From positions 1-26,822 of the forward strand of contig JAVKIY010000039.1 of the NCBI GenBank assembly GCA_031459235.1: a DNA stretch of 26,822 bases, given 5' to 3'. The translations under genes and the position numbers were made by a program. Shown here piece by piece: positions 14,128 to 22,079 of this stretch (positions are counted from its first letter, which is position 1; each line of letters begins with the position of its first letter). The notes below the pieces were generated by a model that saw only the letters and a program-made list of their open reading frames with translations, was not told where the DNA came from and searched no databases. Origin of the DNA: Fervidifonticultor_A tertius (lineage in GTDB: Bacteria > Sysuimicrobiota > Sysuimicrobiia > Sysuimicrobiales > Humicultoraceae).

Positions 14128-14676
14128 CTACGGCAGGAGGTCAGCAACGTGGAGAGGGGTGTCCGGCACCGCCTCTGGCGCGACCGCCTCGCCCGGGCCC
14201 GCCACGGTGATGGCCGCGTAGCCGGACGGCCGGGGGTGGCGGTGAACTTCCAGCACCCGACGCTCGAGGTCCAGTATCCAGTACTCCCGCACCCCGGCCT
14301 GGGCGTACATGGTCGCCCTGGGGCCCTGGTCGAAGCGGAGCGCACCGGCCGCGACCTCCACGACCAGCACCGCGGACGTGGGGTGCTCACGGCTGTAGTC
14401 CCTCGCCGTGCCCGGGACCACGGCCACGTCGGGCTCCGGCTCGGAGTCTTCGGAGAGCGCGAGCGGCAGCTGCGCCCGGACGTCGTACCCCTCCCGGAAC
14501 ACAGCCTCGAGCCGCTGCTGGATCAAGCGGACCGCCGTGGCGTGGGCGGCGCTCTGGGGCGTCGTCTCGACGATCTCGCCTCGCACGAGCTGCACCCGCG
14601 CGCCCGGGGCGAACACGCCGGCGGCGGCGAGCCGGTGGTACTCCTCCCGCGTCCAGGCCTTGATCCGAACGCCCAT
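14128..14676 (-). CDS. Uma2-family (DUF820) putative endonuclease
   Basis: A 182-residue protein of the Uma2/DUF820 family, which has a PD-(D/E)XK nuclease fold, is greatly expanded in Cyanobacteria and other Terrabacteria, and has no settled role. Visible features are the N-terminal TREEYHRLAAAGVF, VQLVRGEIVETTPQSAAHA (29-47), EPEPDVAVV with D83, VVEVAAGALRFD with E107, and AQAGVREYWILDLE (125-138). The lysine usual before the Y (as in GEKARLYA) is replaced by arginine (R120 in GPRATMYA), which may affect catalysis. It starts at ATG 14676 with AGGAG seven bases upstream, and has its own near-consensus promoter. It is a single gene with gaps on both sides. Confidence 0.88.
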   Translation of the reverse strand: MGVRIKAWTREEYHRLAAAGVFAPGARVQLVRGEIVETTPQSAAHATAVRLIQQRLEAVFREGYDVRAQLPLALSEDSEPEPDVAVVPGTARDYSREHPTSAVLVVEVAAGALRFDQGPRATMYAQAGVREYWILDLERRVLEVHRHPRPSGYAAITVAGPGEAVAPEAVPDTPLHVADLLP

Positions 14677-14697
14677 GGTGTCTCTCCTGCCGAATCC

Positions 14698-14726
14698 ATC
14701 ATAGGCCAGGCCGCCCGTCCTCTCAA
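14698..14726 (-). promoter_or_regulatory. Near-consensus promoter of the Uma2-family gene
   Basis: TTGAGA (14726-14721, five of six matches) and TATGAT (14703-14698, five of six) are separated by exactly 17 bases on the minus strand. Transcription would begin near 14691 with a leader of about 15 bases holding AGGAG. Confidence 0.65.
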
Positions 14727-14768
14727 TCGACGGAGGCCGTGCCGGTGACGGGAGATTGGACTTCGCGT

Positions 14769-15173
14769 TCACCGCGTGAACCTCGGATGAGCGCCGGCCC
14801 GCAGCCGCGCCTCGGCCAGGAGCACGGCCGCGTAGTCGTCGTAGGGTTCGGGTGGGGTCTGAAGGCCCAGTGGAAGCAGGCGGCGCCAGCCGCGCCGCGG
14901 GTGGTCGGCGAAGTATCGGGCGCGGGCCCGCAACGTCGTGCCGGCCTCATCTACCCGCTCGACGGGCAGGCCCAGCGCCCTGGCGGCCTCGACCACCGCT
15001 GCGGCGCCCGTGCGGTCACCGACCACGATCTCGGTGACCGCATGGCGGCCGACCCACTCGCGCAGGAGCGCGGCCAGCGCATCCGGCGACACAATCGCCC
15101 GGGCCTGCACCCCGGCCGCGGAGACCACGGCCACCCCGCACTTCCGGCGGCCAGGATCCACCGCGAGTACCAC
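14769..15173 (-). CDS. RuvX/YqgF-like protein with RNase H fold
   Basis: A 134-residue protein related to the YqgF/RuvX family (pre-16S rRNA nuclease, formerly putative Holliday junction resolvase). It opens with VVLAVDPGRRKCGVAVV, in which the Asp of DPG corresponds to the first catalytic acid. EIVVGDRTG follows, then VDEAGTTLRARARYF, and near the end PPEPYDDYAAVLLAEA, where the paired Asp is the likely last catalytic acid. The GWRRLLPLGLQTPP segment is typical of the variant found in Cyanobacteria and some Firmicutes, distinct from ordinary RuvX. Ordinary RuvX may be encoded elsewhere. GTG 15173 is the only acceptable in-frame start. It follows tonB after 121 bases and may be read from that transcript. 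Confidence 0.75.
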   Translation of the reverse strand: MVLAVDPGRRKCGVAVVSAAGVQARAIVSPDALAALLREWVGRHAVTEIVVGDRTGAAAVVEAARALGLPVERVDEAGTTLRARARYFADHPRRGWRRLLPLGLQTPPEPYDDYAAVLLAEARLRAGAHPRFTR

Positions 15174-15294
15174 TCGTCGCCCGGACGCTTCGGCGCCTAT
15201 CGGTAACCCTCTCGGTGGCCGATGGAGTGGTGGCGTCCCGGCCTCAGCACAGCCGTGCGGCTCGCGGTTCCTCGAGGCATCCGCTCCGCACCGG

Positions 15295-16215
15295 TCAGGG
15301 CGCGATGAAGGACACCCACACCAGCACGGCACTCGCGATGGGGGCGCCGTCGCTCCGAGCCGGCAGGAATCGCCAGGCCCGGGCCGCGGAGGCCGCCCTG
15401 GCGTCGAGCGCCGGCCGTCCCGAGGGGACGATGACGGTGACGTCACCGACCGTGCCGTCTTCTCTGACCACCAGGCGCAGCCTCAGGCGCGCGGTCACGC
15501 CCTCGGCTCGCGCGCCCGAGGTCAGCCCCGGCGCTTCGACCACCACCTGCCAGGCGTCGGGATGCGCGGGCGGGTCCAGGCTTATGGGTATCGGCGGCTC
15601 GACTGTTGGGACCCTGGGTGCCCTGGCCCCTGGTGCCGTGCCGCCGGGCTCCCCGGCCGCGTCAGACGGCGCGGCGGCCGGCGACTCCGCGGGGACGGCC
15701 GCCGGTGCGGACGACGCTGCCGGCGTCTGAGCGGATGGCGGCGCAGCCGCCGCAGGACGCGCATCGGTGGAACCATTGAGCGGCGTGGCCCCCGACCCGT
15801 CGGGCGCCGGGGGGGACGCCGCGGATCGCCCGGTGTGGCCGGCCGATGGTGGTGGCGTGACCGCTGCGGCGGGCCTGGACGCGTCGGCGACGGGCGGCCG
15901 CGCATCGCCCGCGCGCGGCGGCACCGGGTGGCCCGCCCGCGGCCTGAGCGGCTCGGGCTGAACTGCAGGCCCGGACGGTGCCTGCGCAGCGCGCGCGGAG
16001 CGGGCGGGCGCCCCGCTCTCCTCGTCGGCGGTCGGACCCGGAGCGCCCCCGAGGGGCGTCCGCGCCGCCACGGGCGAGTCCACTGTCCCTGATCGCTCGC
16101 GCAGGGCCCAGACCGTCACCCCGGTTGCCAGTACGAGCAGGGTCAGGGCGGCCGCGACCGCGGGGCGCACCCGGGCGCGCGGTTGCTGCCGCCGGACCCG
16201 CGGATCCTCGCTCAC
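15295..16215 (-). CDS. tonB: TonB-family energy transducer
   Basis: Couples the inner-membrane proton gradient to the outer-membrane receptor encoded upstream. From GTG 16215 it is 306 residues: a basic cytoplasmic N-terminus (VSEDPRVRRQQPRARVRP), one membrane segment at about 19-38, and a long Pro/Ala-rich periplasmic spacer to about residue 205. A C-terminal TonB domain follows, with LRLVVREDGTVGDVTVIVPS, then RPALDARAASAARAWRFLPA and a final VLVWVSF strand. The start overlaps the receptor stop in GTGA, so translation is coupled; an in-frame GTG at 16224 is an alternative. No exbB or exbD is present in the window. The pairing with the receptor implies it serves cobalamin uptake and shares the riboswitch control. 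Confidence 0.88.
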   Translation of the reverse strand: MSEDPRVRRQQPRARVRPAVAAALTLLVLATGVTVWALRERSGTVDSPVAARTPLGGAPGPTADEESGAPARSARAAQAPSGPAVQPEPLRPRAGHPVPPRAGDARPPVADASRPAAAVTPPPSAGHTGRSAASPPAPDGSGATPLNGSTDARPAAAAPPSAQTPAASSAPAAVPAESPAAAPSDAAGEPGGTAPGARAPRVPTVEPPIPISLDPPAHPDAWQVVVEAPGLTSGARAEGVTARLRLRLVVREDGTVGDVTVIVPSGRPALDARAASAARAWRFLPARSDGAPIASAVLVWVSFIAP

Positions 16216-18035
16216 CGTCTCCACACCACCTCGGCAAACACCGTTCGACCGGGCGCGGGATAGCCCTGCAGCGCCTCGTACCGCGTGTCGAACAGGTTCG
16301 CCACCACGAGCCGGGCCACCATGCGTTGCAAGACCGGCGTCTGCGCGACGAGGCCCACGGTGCCATAGCCCGGCAGCCGCACGAGGTTGGCGGCGTCGGC
16401 GAATCGCGCTCCCACGAGCACGGCCGTCAGGGTCACCGAGCGCCCCTCCGGCCATGCGCGCGTCAGCGCCACGCTCCCGAGCAGCCACGGCCGGTTCGGC
16501 AGGTCGAGCCCCGTGGCCTGATCGCGCGCCCGCATGGCGGTGCCCGCGGCGCGGAGCGTCCACCCCGGTGCCAGCGAGCCCTCGACCTCGACCGTGCCGC
16601 CGAGAATCTGCGCCCTCCCCACGTTCTGCGGGGAAAACACGAAGGCCGCGTCCGGAACGTAGACGATCAGGTCGCGGACGTCGCTCCAGAACGCGGTGGC
16701 ACGCATGACCGGCCGCTCCCCGCCGCCGATCTCGAGCCCGGCGTCGGCGGACCAGGCGTGCTCCGGCCGTAGCGTCGGGTTCCCGCGAACGAACCCGTCG
16801 AACGGGTAATACAGGTCGGCGAGCGCGGGCCCGCGGAACGTGCGGCCCACCGCCGCGCGCACCCGCACATCGGGCCGCACGAAGTACACGAGCCCGACGC
16901 GCGGGTTGATCTGCACGCCGTAGGCGGAGTGGACGTCGGCCCGAAGTCCGCTCGAGAGGACCAGCCGCGGGCCCAGGCGGCGGTCGTCCTGGACGTAGAG
17001 TGCGGCCACGGTGGCGGCGTGTGTGCCCACGGTGCGGCTCCTCACCGACTGCAGCGCGGCCTCGGCGCCGGCGGTCAGCACACGGTCGGCCCCCAGGCGC
17101 AGCGCGCGCTGCCACTCGACGGTCCACGCGGTGGCGTCGCTGCGGTCGTCGAAGGCGAACGCGGGGTCGCGGAAGGCGATCATGTCGTAGTGCAGCGCCA
17201 CCCGCAGCCGGTCCGAGGTACGCCCGGCCTCGCGCGCCAGGGTCAGCGACGCGACCGCACGGGCATCGTCCTGCCGCGCGGTGAGCGAGGGAAAGAACGT
17301 CGGCCCAGGCGCGCCGCGCGTACCCGCGGTGGCGTGCAGGCGCAGGTCCCAGGTGCCGGCGCCCGCCGGCCCGCCGGCCCGGAACGACAGGTGGCCCTGG
17401 CGAACGTCGCTGTTCGGACGGTGGCCGTGCGCGGCGTCGTACCGCAGCGCAAGCGGCGCGTCGCCGCCGCTGGAGACCGACAGCGCACTCACCCCGAGGC
17501 TTCCCCCACCGGCCGTGGCCCGCGCGGCCGCCCGCCGCCGCGTCACGATGGAGATCACGCCGCCGAGCGCGCCGCTGCCGTAGATCGCCGAGAACGGGCC
17601 GCGGAGCACCTCGATGCGCTCGACGTCGTCGATCGGCAGGGTGGAGAGGTCCACGTTGCCGGAGAGCACGCCGTTGAGCGGCACGCCGTCAAGGAGCACC
17701 AGCACGCCCTCGGCGCCGCTGCCGCGGATGCTGGGCGTGATCAGGCTGCCCGGCCCGCCGTAGGCGCGGGCGAGCGTCTCGGGGACGAAGGCGATCGCCT
17801 CGCCGACTGTGCGCACGCCGAGCCGCCTAAGCTCCGCGCCGGTGAGCACGGTCACGCTGGCCGGGGTCGCGGTCGGCGGCTGCGGCCGGCGGCCGGGCGC
17901 GATCACGTCCGGGAGCTCGAACTCGGGGAGCGGTTGCTGGGCAACTGGCGGCTGGGCGAGAGCGCCGCCGGGAGTCGTACCGACGAGCGTGACACCGACC
18001 AGAACGACGGCGAGCGGGAGAAGACGCGGGGGCAC
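16212..18035 (-). CDS. btuB: TonB-dependent outer-membrane receptor, BtuB-like (cobalamin uptake)
   Basis: A 607-residue outer-membrane receptor that should bring cobalamin or a related corrinoid into the periplasm. A signal peptide (MPPRLLPLAVVLVGVTLVGT, cut near A-L-A-Q, residue 28) is followed by a possible TonB box (LPDVIAPGR, 41-49) and a plug domain at about 58-165 with the expected PSIRG, VLVLLDGVPLN and VERIEVLRGPFSAIYGSGALGGVI. The 22-strand barrel runs to the end, with the receptor signature LRPEHAWSADAGLE and NLFDTRYEALQGYPAPGR. GTG 18035 is set by a perfect AAAGGAGG eight bases upstream. The substrate call rests on the cobalamin riboswitch in its leader. The family alone would also allow siderophores. 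It is smaller than most siderophore receptors and of BtuB size. Confidence 0.92.
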   Translation of the reverse strand: MPPRLLPLAVVLVGVTLVGTTPGGALAQPPVAQQPLPEFELPDVIAPGRRPQPPTATPASVTVLTGAELRRLGVRTVGEAIAFVPETLARAYGGPGSLITPSIRGSGAEGVLVLLDGVPLNGVLSGNVDLSTLPIDDVERIEVLRGPFSAIYGSGALGGVISIVTRRRAAARATAGGGSLGVSALSVSSGGDAPLALRYDAAHGHRPNSDVRQGHLSFRAGGPAGAGTWDLRLHATAGTRGAPGPTFFPSLTARQDDARAVASLTLAREAGRTSDRLRVALHYDMIAFRDPAFAFDDRSDATAWTVEWQRALRLGADRVLTAGAEAALQSVRSRTVGTHAATVAALYVQDDRRLGPRLVLSSGLRADVHSAYGVQINPRVGLVYFVRPDVRVRAAVGRTFRGPALADLYYPFDGFVRGNPTLRPEHAWSADAGLEIGGGERPVMRATAFWSDVRDLIVYVPDAAFVFSPQNVGRAQILGGTVEVEGSLAPGWTLRAAGTAMRARDQATGLDLPNRPWLLGSVALTRAWPEGRSVTLTAVLVGARFADAANLVRLPGYGTVGLVAQTPVLQRMVARLVVANLFDTRYEALQGYPAPGRTVFAEVVWRR

Positions 18036-18040
18036 CGGCC

Positions 18041-18069
18041 CCACCTCCTTTGCCTCGAAGGCGTGGTGG
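18041..18069 (-). promoter_or_regulatory. Shine-Dalgarno-sequestering stem of the riboswitch
   Basis: On the minus strand CCACC (18069-18065) can pair with GGTGG (18045-18041), which overlaps the GGAGG ribosome site of btuB (18048-18044). A small GCCT/AGGC hairpin sits between them. This is a plausible expression platform working on translation: bound ligand would favour the closed stem and silence btuB-tonB. Confidence 0.5.
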
Positions 18070-18072
18070 CGT

Positions 18073-18266
18073 CGGTGCAGGCAGGTCTTCTGGCTCCGGG
18101 TCATCGCCGCCAGCGCCTTCCCAAGGGTCTCCCCTCAGTGGCTCCCGCATCCGCGGGCTGGCGGCTCGCCGTCACAGCGGCGGGACCGCGCCGGACTCTC
18201 CGGCCCGAGGCCGGATCACCGGACTTCCCTATTCTGACGCCGCGTTCGCGGCGTCCACCTGCACCG
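18073..18266 (-). ncRNA. Cobalamin riboswitch
   Basis: The leader of btuB carries the conserved elements in order on the minus strand. They are P1 arms CGGTGCAG (18266-18259) and CTGCACCG (18080-18073), a hairpin GACGCCGCG/CGCGGCGTC (18255-18236), GGGAAGTCCGGTG (18229-18217), GCGGTCCCGCCGCTGTGA (18189-18172), GCCACTG (18142-18136), and the B12 box GCCAGAAGACCTGCC (18094-18080). High cobalamin should shut off btuB and tonB. The B12 box and the exact P1 closure make the call secure. Confidence 0.95.
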
Positions 18267-18288
18267 CTATGTCAGGGAACGAAGATTC

Positions 18289-18305
18289 GCCGGCGCGCGG
18301 CCGGC
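18289..18305 (-). terminator. Candidate terminator between the lpt block and btuB
   Basis: GCCGGC (18289-18294) and GCCGGC (18300-18305) form a 6-bp stem with a 5-base loop. On the minus strand it is followed by GAATCTTCGTTCCC, the most T-containing downstream stretch of any hairpin here. A second, looser stem (18310-18315 with 18331-18336) lies just after the stop at 18337. Confidence 0.35.
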
Positions 18306-18336
18306 CCCTGCCGGGATGCCGCGTCCGTTGCCCGGC

Positions 18337-21168
18337 TCAGCGGCTCGCCGCGCGCGCGCGGTCGGCCAGCTCGCGGGCGCGCGTGTCCCCGGGCGAAAGC
18401 CGCAGCGCGCGCTCGGCCAGGGTCAGGGCGCGCTCGGCGCGGCCCGCCTCGAGGAGCACCTCGCCGAGCGCGGTCAACGCTTCCACATTGTTGGGGTCCA
18501 GGTCCAGCGCGCGGGCGTACGCGTCCTCGGCGTCGCGCGAGCGGCCGGCGGCGCGGTACTGGTGGCCCAGCCCCACCAGGTACGCCGGCCGGTCCGGCGC
18601 GGCGGCGGCCGCGCGCTCCATCAACGGGATGGCCGCCCGGGGACGTCCGAGCGAGGCGTGCGCGAACCCCAGCAAGTAGGTCGCGTGCGCGTCGAGGTCG
18701 CGCGCCGGGTCGAACCCGGCCAGCGCGGGCCACGGCGCCACGCGCACCTCGTCGAGCAGCGCGTCGATCGTGCCGATGGTCTGCGCGTAGAGCGCGCGGG
18801 GGGTCGCGAACTCCAGCCGCGGGTGGTCGTCAGTGTTGAGCCCGGGCGCGGCCGCGGCCAGGCGCCCGGCCTCGGCGGTGCCGCCCACGCGGGCCGCGAA
18901 GAGCGCAGCCGGATGCCAGAACCCGACAGCCCGCAGGTCATCGGCCACGCCAGGGACCTCGGCGATGCGTCGCGCGACGCCGCGGTAGTCCCATCCGCCG
19001 GTCCCGCTGCCGATCAGGATCAGGTCGCCGTAGGCAGGCGCCCAAACCTCGACCGCGGGGAAGACCGCCCGGAAGCTCGCGATCAACACCGCCAGGTCCT
19101 CGGGCCGCAGCGCGTGGGTGTGCAGCCACTGCACCATCAGCCCGCCGGGCCGCAATCGCGCGCGCGCGTCGCGGTAGAACTCCACGGTGTAGAGCGCGCC
19201 CGTGCCCGCGACCCACAGGTCCGACGGATCGGAGATGATGACGTCGTAGGCGTCGGAGGCGGCGCGCAGGCGGTTGCGGCCGTCGGAGAGGATCAGGCGC
19301 GCGCGGGGGTCGCGCAGTACCCCCCGGTTGTATCGGTCGAAGAACCGCGACGCCTCGACGCCAGCCGGCTCGAGCTCGAGGATGTCGAGGCGCACCACCG
19401 GGTAGCGTGCCACTGCCGCGGCTGTGACCCCGGTGCCCAGCCCCAGCACGAACACCTCGCGCGGGGCGGGGTGCCGCAGCATCGGCAGGTGCCCGAGCAG
19501 GATCTGCGTGGACATGTCGGAGGGGAACGTGGACGCGTCGGTCTTCCCGTTGGAACGGTAGACCAGGTGATCGCCGACCTGGTCCACCGAGATGGTGGTG
19601 TTCACGCCGTCACGGTAGTAGAGCAGGCGCAGCGCGCGGATCTCGTCCTCGAGCGCGCGGGGGTCGGCGTAACGCGAGGCGAAGAAGCCGATGCCGGCGG
19701 CGAACACCTCGCGGGGCCACGGGGGCAGGCTCGCCACCACGGCCAGGGCCGCGGCCGCGGGCAGCAGCAGCGCGGCGCGCGCCGGCCAGCGCAGCCCGCT
19801 GAGGAGCAGCGCCACCACCCCGGCCGCGGCGCTGGCCAGCACGCCCACGACGACCGTGGCGCGCAGCCCCACCGCCGGGATGAGCACGAACCCGGCCAGG
19901 AAGGCGCCGAGCACCGTGCCCGCGGTGTTGGCCGCGTACGCCACGCCGATCGAGCGGCCGAGCCGCGCGAGCGTCCCGCCGAGACTCCCGACCACAGCCG
20001 GAAACGTGGCGCCGAGCAGCAGGAACGGCACGAACGCCAGCAGCGCAGCCAGGCCGACGTAGGCCACGAGCTGCCAGGCGAACGCGTCGCGGAACGCCGG
20101 GAAGAATCGCAGGAACAGATAAGGGAGCGCGGGCGCGACGAGGAGCGAGGCGGCGCCGCTCGCGGCGATCAGCACCTCGAGCGCGCCGAACGCGGCCAGG
20201 TGGCCACCCGGCCCGGTCCGGACCCGGGCGTAGAGCGCGCTGCCGGCGCCGAGCGCGGCCAGCACCACGACGACCAGCGTGCCGAACGCGTAGACCGACG
20301 ACCCCATGACCAGGGCCAGCAGGCGCGCCCACGCCACCTCATAGGTCATCGCCGCGAACCCCGACAGCGCGAACGCCTGGAGGACCAGGACCGCGCTCAC
20401 CGGGTCGAGCCCGGCCGCCAACGCGCGATCCGGGCTGACCATGCCCGGGCCCGCCTCGGCCGCCGCGGCCGCATCCCGGTCCGCCTCGGCCTCGGCGGCT
20501 GCGGGGGCGGCGACGCGGGCCCCGGCGCGGCCGCGCTCCCACGCGTCGAGGAACAGGGCCGCCGCGCCGATGAGCAGATTCACGCTGGCGGCGAGCCGCA
20601 CCGCCGCGCCCAGGCCCAACGCCGGGAGCAGGCCATAGGTGGCCGCGGCCGCGCCCAGCGCCGCGCCCACGGTGTTGCCGCCGTAGAGGACCGCCACGCC
20701 GGGCGAGGCCCCGGCGGAGGGGACCACCAGGCGGCGGACCAGCAGTGGCAGCGTCCCGCCCATCAACGCCGCGGGCGGCACGATCACGAGCGCGCAGAGC
20801 GCGAACTGGACGCCCAGCAGCAGCGCCGGTCGCGCTTCCAGCGGGCCGTACGCGGCCAGGTAGGCCGCGTCTACTGCGCCGAACGCCCAGGGACTCGCCA
20901 GCGCGTACAGCCCGGTCGCGGCTTCCACCAGTCCGAAGACCGCCAGGCCGGCGGCGGGCCGCCGGTCGGCCACCACCCCCCACAGCCACGCGCCTACCGC
21001 CAGCCCGCCGAGGAAGGCCGCGAGCACGGTGCTCGTGGCCAGCGTCGTGCTGCCGAAGACGAGCACGAGCCGGCGCATCCACACGACCTGGTAGACCAGC
21101 GCCGCGGCCCCGGAGGCCACGGCCATCGCGACCAGGACGGCCGCAGCCGCGCCGGGCCTAGCGCGCAA
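18337..21168 (-). CDS. Fused multi-pass membrane / spermidine synthase-like / TPR protein
   Basis: A 943-residue protein with three parts. Residues 1 to about 500 form roughly 12-14 hydrophobic helices in two similar halves; VYQVVWMRRLVLVFGSTTLA and TYEVAWARLLALVMGSSVYA mark the repeat. Residues about 510-760 are a spermidine synthase-like Rossmann methyltransferase fold with VFVLGLGTGVTAA, LDILELEP and YDVIISDPSDLW. Residues about 815-935 hold three or four TPR units (for example AEDAYARALDLDPNNVEALTALGEVLLEAG). This matches the fused MFS/spermidine synthase family, whose substrate is unknown; polyamine synthesis is not shown. TTG 21168 is chosen because AGG lies seven bases upstream and it overlaps the DUF3084 stop; ATG 21126 is the alternative. 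It is last in the lpt block, suggesting an envelope role. Confidence 0.88.
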   Translation of the reverse strand: MRARPGAAAAVLVAMAVASGAAALVYQVVWMRRLVLVFGSTTLATSTVLAAFLGGLAVGAWLWGVVADRRPAAGLAVFGLVEAATGLYALASPWAFGAVDAAYLAAYGPLEARPALLLGVQFALCALVIVPPAALMGGTLPLLVRRLVVPSAGASPGVAVLYGGNTVGAALGAAAATYGLLPALGLGAAVRLAASVNLLIGAAALFLDAWERGRAGARVAAPAAAEAEADRDAAAAAEAGPGMVSPDRALAAGLDPVSAVLVLQAFALSGFAAMTYEVAWARLLALVMGSSVYAFGTLVVVVLAALGAGSALYARVRTGPGGHLAAFGALEVLIAASGAASLLVAPALPYLFLRFFPAFRDAFAWQLVAYVGLAALLAFVPFLLLGATFPAVVGSLGGTLARLGRSIGVAYAANTAGTVLGAFLAGFVLIPAVGLRATVVVGVLASAAAGVVALLLSGLRWPARAALLLPAAAALAVVASLPPWPREVFAAGIGFFASRYADPRALEDEIRALRLLYYRDGVNTTISVDQVGDHLVYRSNGKTDASTFPSDMSTQILLGHLPMLRHPAPREVFVLGLGTGVTAAAVARYPVVRLDILELEPAGVEASRFFDRYNRGVLRDPRARLILSDGRNRLRAASDAYDVIISDPSDLWVAGTGALYTVEFYRDARARLRPGGLMVQWLHTHALRPEDLAVLIASFRAVFPAVEVWAPAYGDLILIGSGTGGWDYRGVARRIAEVPGVADDLRAVGFWHPAALFAARVGGTAEAGRLAAAAPGLNTDDHPRLEFATPRALYAQTIGTIDALLDEVRVAPWPALAGFDPARDLDAHATYLLGFAHASLGRPRAAIPLMERAAAAAPDRPAYLVGLGHQYRAAGRSRDAEDAYARALDLDPNNVEALTALGEVLLEAGRAERALTLAERALRLSPGDTRARELADRARAASR

Positions 21169-22066
21169 CCGCGTACCTGACGACAAGCGGCATCTCGGTG
21201 GTGATGTCGCGCGCGGCCAGGACCTGCACGCGCACCTCGCGTCCCGCGGCGGTGATGGCCGCCACGGCCAGGCGCTGGTCGTCCACGTCCACCTGCGCCC
21301 GCGGCGGGTCGGTGATCCGCGCGAAGGGCGGCGAGAGCAGCCGGCCGGTGGCCCGGTCCGCGGCCGCGTCCGCCAGGCCCAGCAGCTCGAGGGCGACGCG
21401 CTCGCGGCCGCCTTCACCGCTCACGGCGGCCGTCAGCAGCACGGTGCCGGCGCGGTAGACGAGCCGGCGGTCCACGAGCAGGACCGAGACGCGCAACGCT
21501 TCGCCGCGCAGCGCGTTCTCCAGCGACACGACGCGGACGATCGTCTCGCCGCGCCGCAGGCTGATCAGCCGGGCGATCGCCTCCCACGTGAGGTTCGCCG
21601 GATCGAGCTGTAGGACCGCGCCGCTGACCAGGTCGGGCGCCGCGCCGCCGGCGACGGCCCGATCCACGGCGCGCAGCCGCAGCGCGTCCAGGCGCTGCAA
21701 GATCGCGTCCGGCGGCAGCCGGCCGTCGATGACCTCGCGCAGCACCTCCTGGTTGCGCAGGAAGGAGATGTCGCCGCCCTTCAGCTCGGCCAGGCGCGCC
21801 TCGGCGGTCTCGATCTGCTCGCGCAGGTCGTGCAGCCGGAACAGGCCGACGCGCGCGTCCTGCGAGACCAGGAGCACGGACGCCAGCGAGATCAGCGTGA
21901 TCAGCATGCCCGTGGCGACCGTGATCAGGTGCGCGGTGTAACGCGGCCGCAGGCCGAAGATGGAGAGACGTCGTCGCCCGGTGGCGCGCCCCACCATGTT
22001 GCCAATGTAGGCCACGGCGCCGCTGACGACGATCAGAATCGGGAGCAGAATGAGCCCGGACTCCAT
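21158..22066 (-). CDS. DUF3084 membrane protein
   Basis: A 302-residue protein matching the DUF3084 family, common in Cyanobacteria and other diderm Terrabacteria and without known function. The N-terminus (MESGLILLPILIVVSGAVAY) is one membrane segment, followed by GNMVGRATGRRRLSIFGLRPRYTA and a second segment at about 46-66. A short coiled coil follows (about 75-95, LHDLREQIETAEARLAELKG), and the rest is a periplasmic or cytoplasmic alpha/beta domain. GNxxGRxxGRRRLSxFGLRPR is the clearest family mark. ATG 22066 has GTGAGG about eight bases upstream. The gene lies 13 bases after the glycosyltransferase gene and overlaps the next by 11 bases, so it is firmly part of the lpt block. Confidence 0.85.
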   Translation of the reverse strand: MESGLILLPILIVVSGAVAYIGNMVGRATGRRRLSIFGLRPRYTAHLITVATGMLITLISLASVLLVSQDARVGLFRLHDLREQIETAEARLAELKGGDISFLRNQEVLREVIDGRLPPDAILQRLDALRLRAVDRAVAGGAAPDLVSGAVLQLDPANLTWEAIARLISLRRGETIVRVVSLENALRGEALRVSVLLVDRRLVYRAGTVLLTAAVSGEGGRERVALELLGLADAAADRATGRLLSPPFARITDPPRAQVDVDDQRLAVAAITAAGREVRVQVLAARDITTEMPLVVRYAVAR

Positions 22067-22079
22067 CGCCGGCCTCACT

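Noticed and set aside
14767..14781. Inverted repeat GTTCAC/GTGAAC at the end of the RuvX-like gene
   Set aside because: Mostly coding sequence including the stop codon; a 6-bp stem is too short to claim a terminator.
15251..15262. Small hairpin AGCCG/CGGCT after tonB
   Set aside because: The loop is only two bases and nothing else supports a regulatory role. No second riboswitch elements are present in this 121-base gap.
18316..21180. Very long plus-strand open frame (954 codons) opposite the fused spermidine-synthase gene
   Set aside because: Composition is dominated by R, G, H, Q and E with no domain motifs, and the opposite strand carries a clear protein family. Long antisense frames are expected at this GC content.
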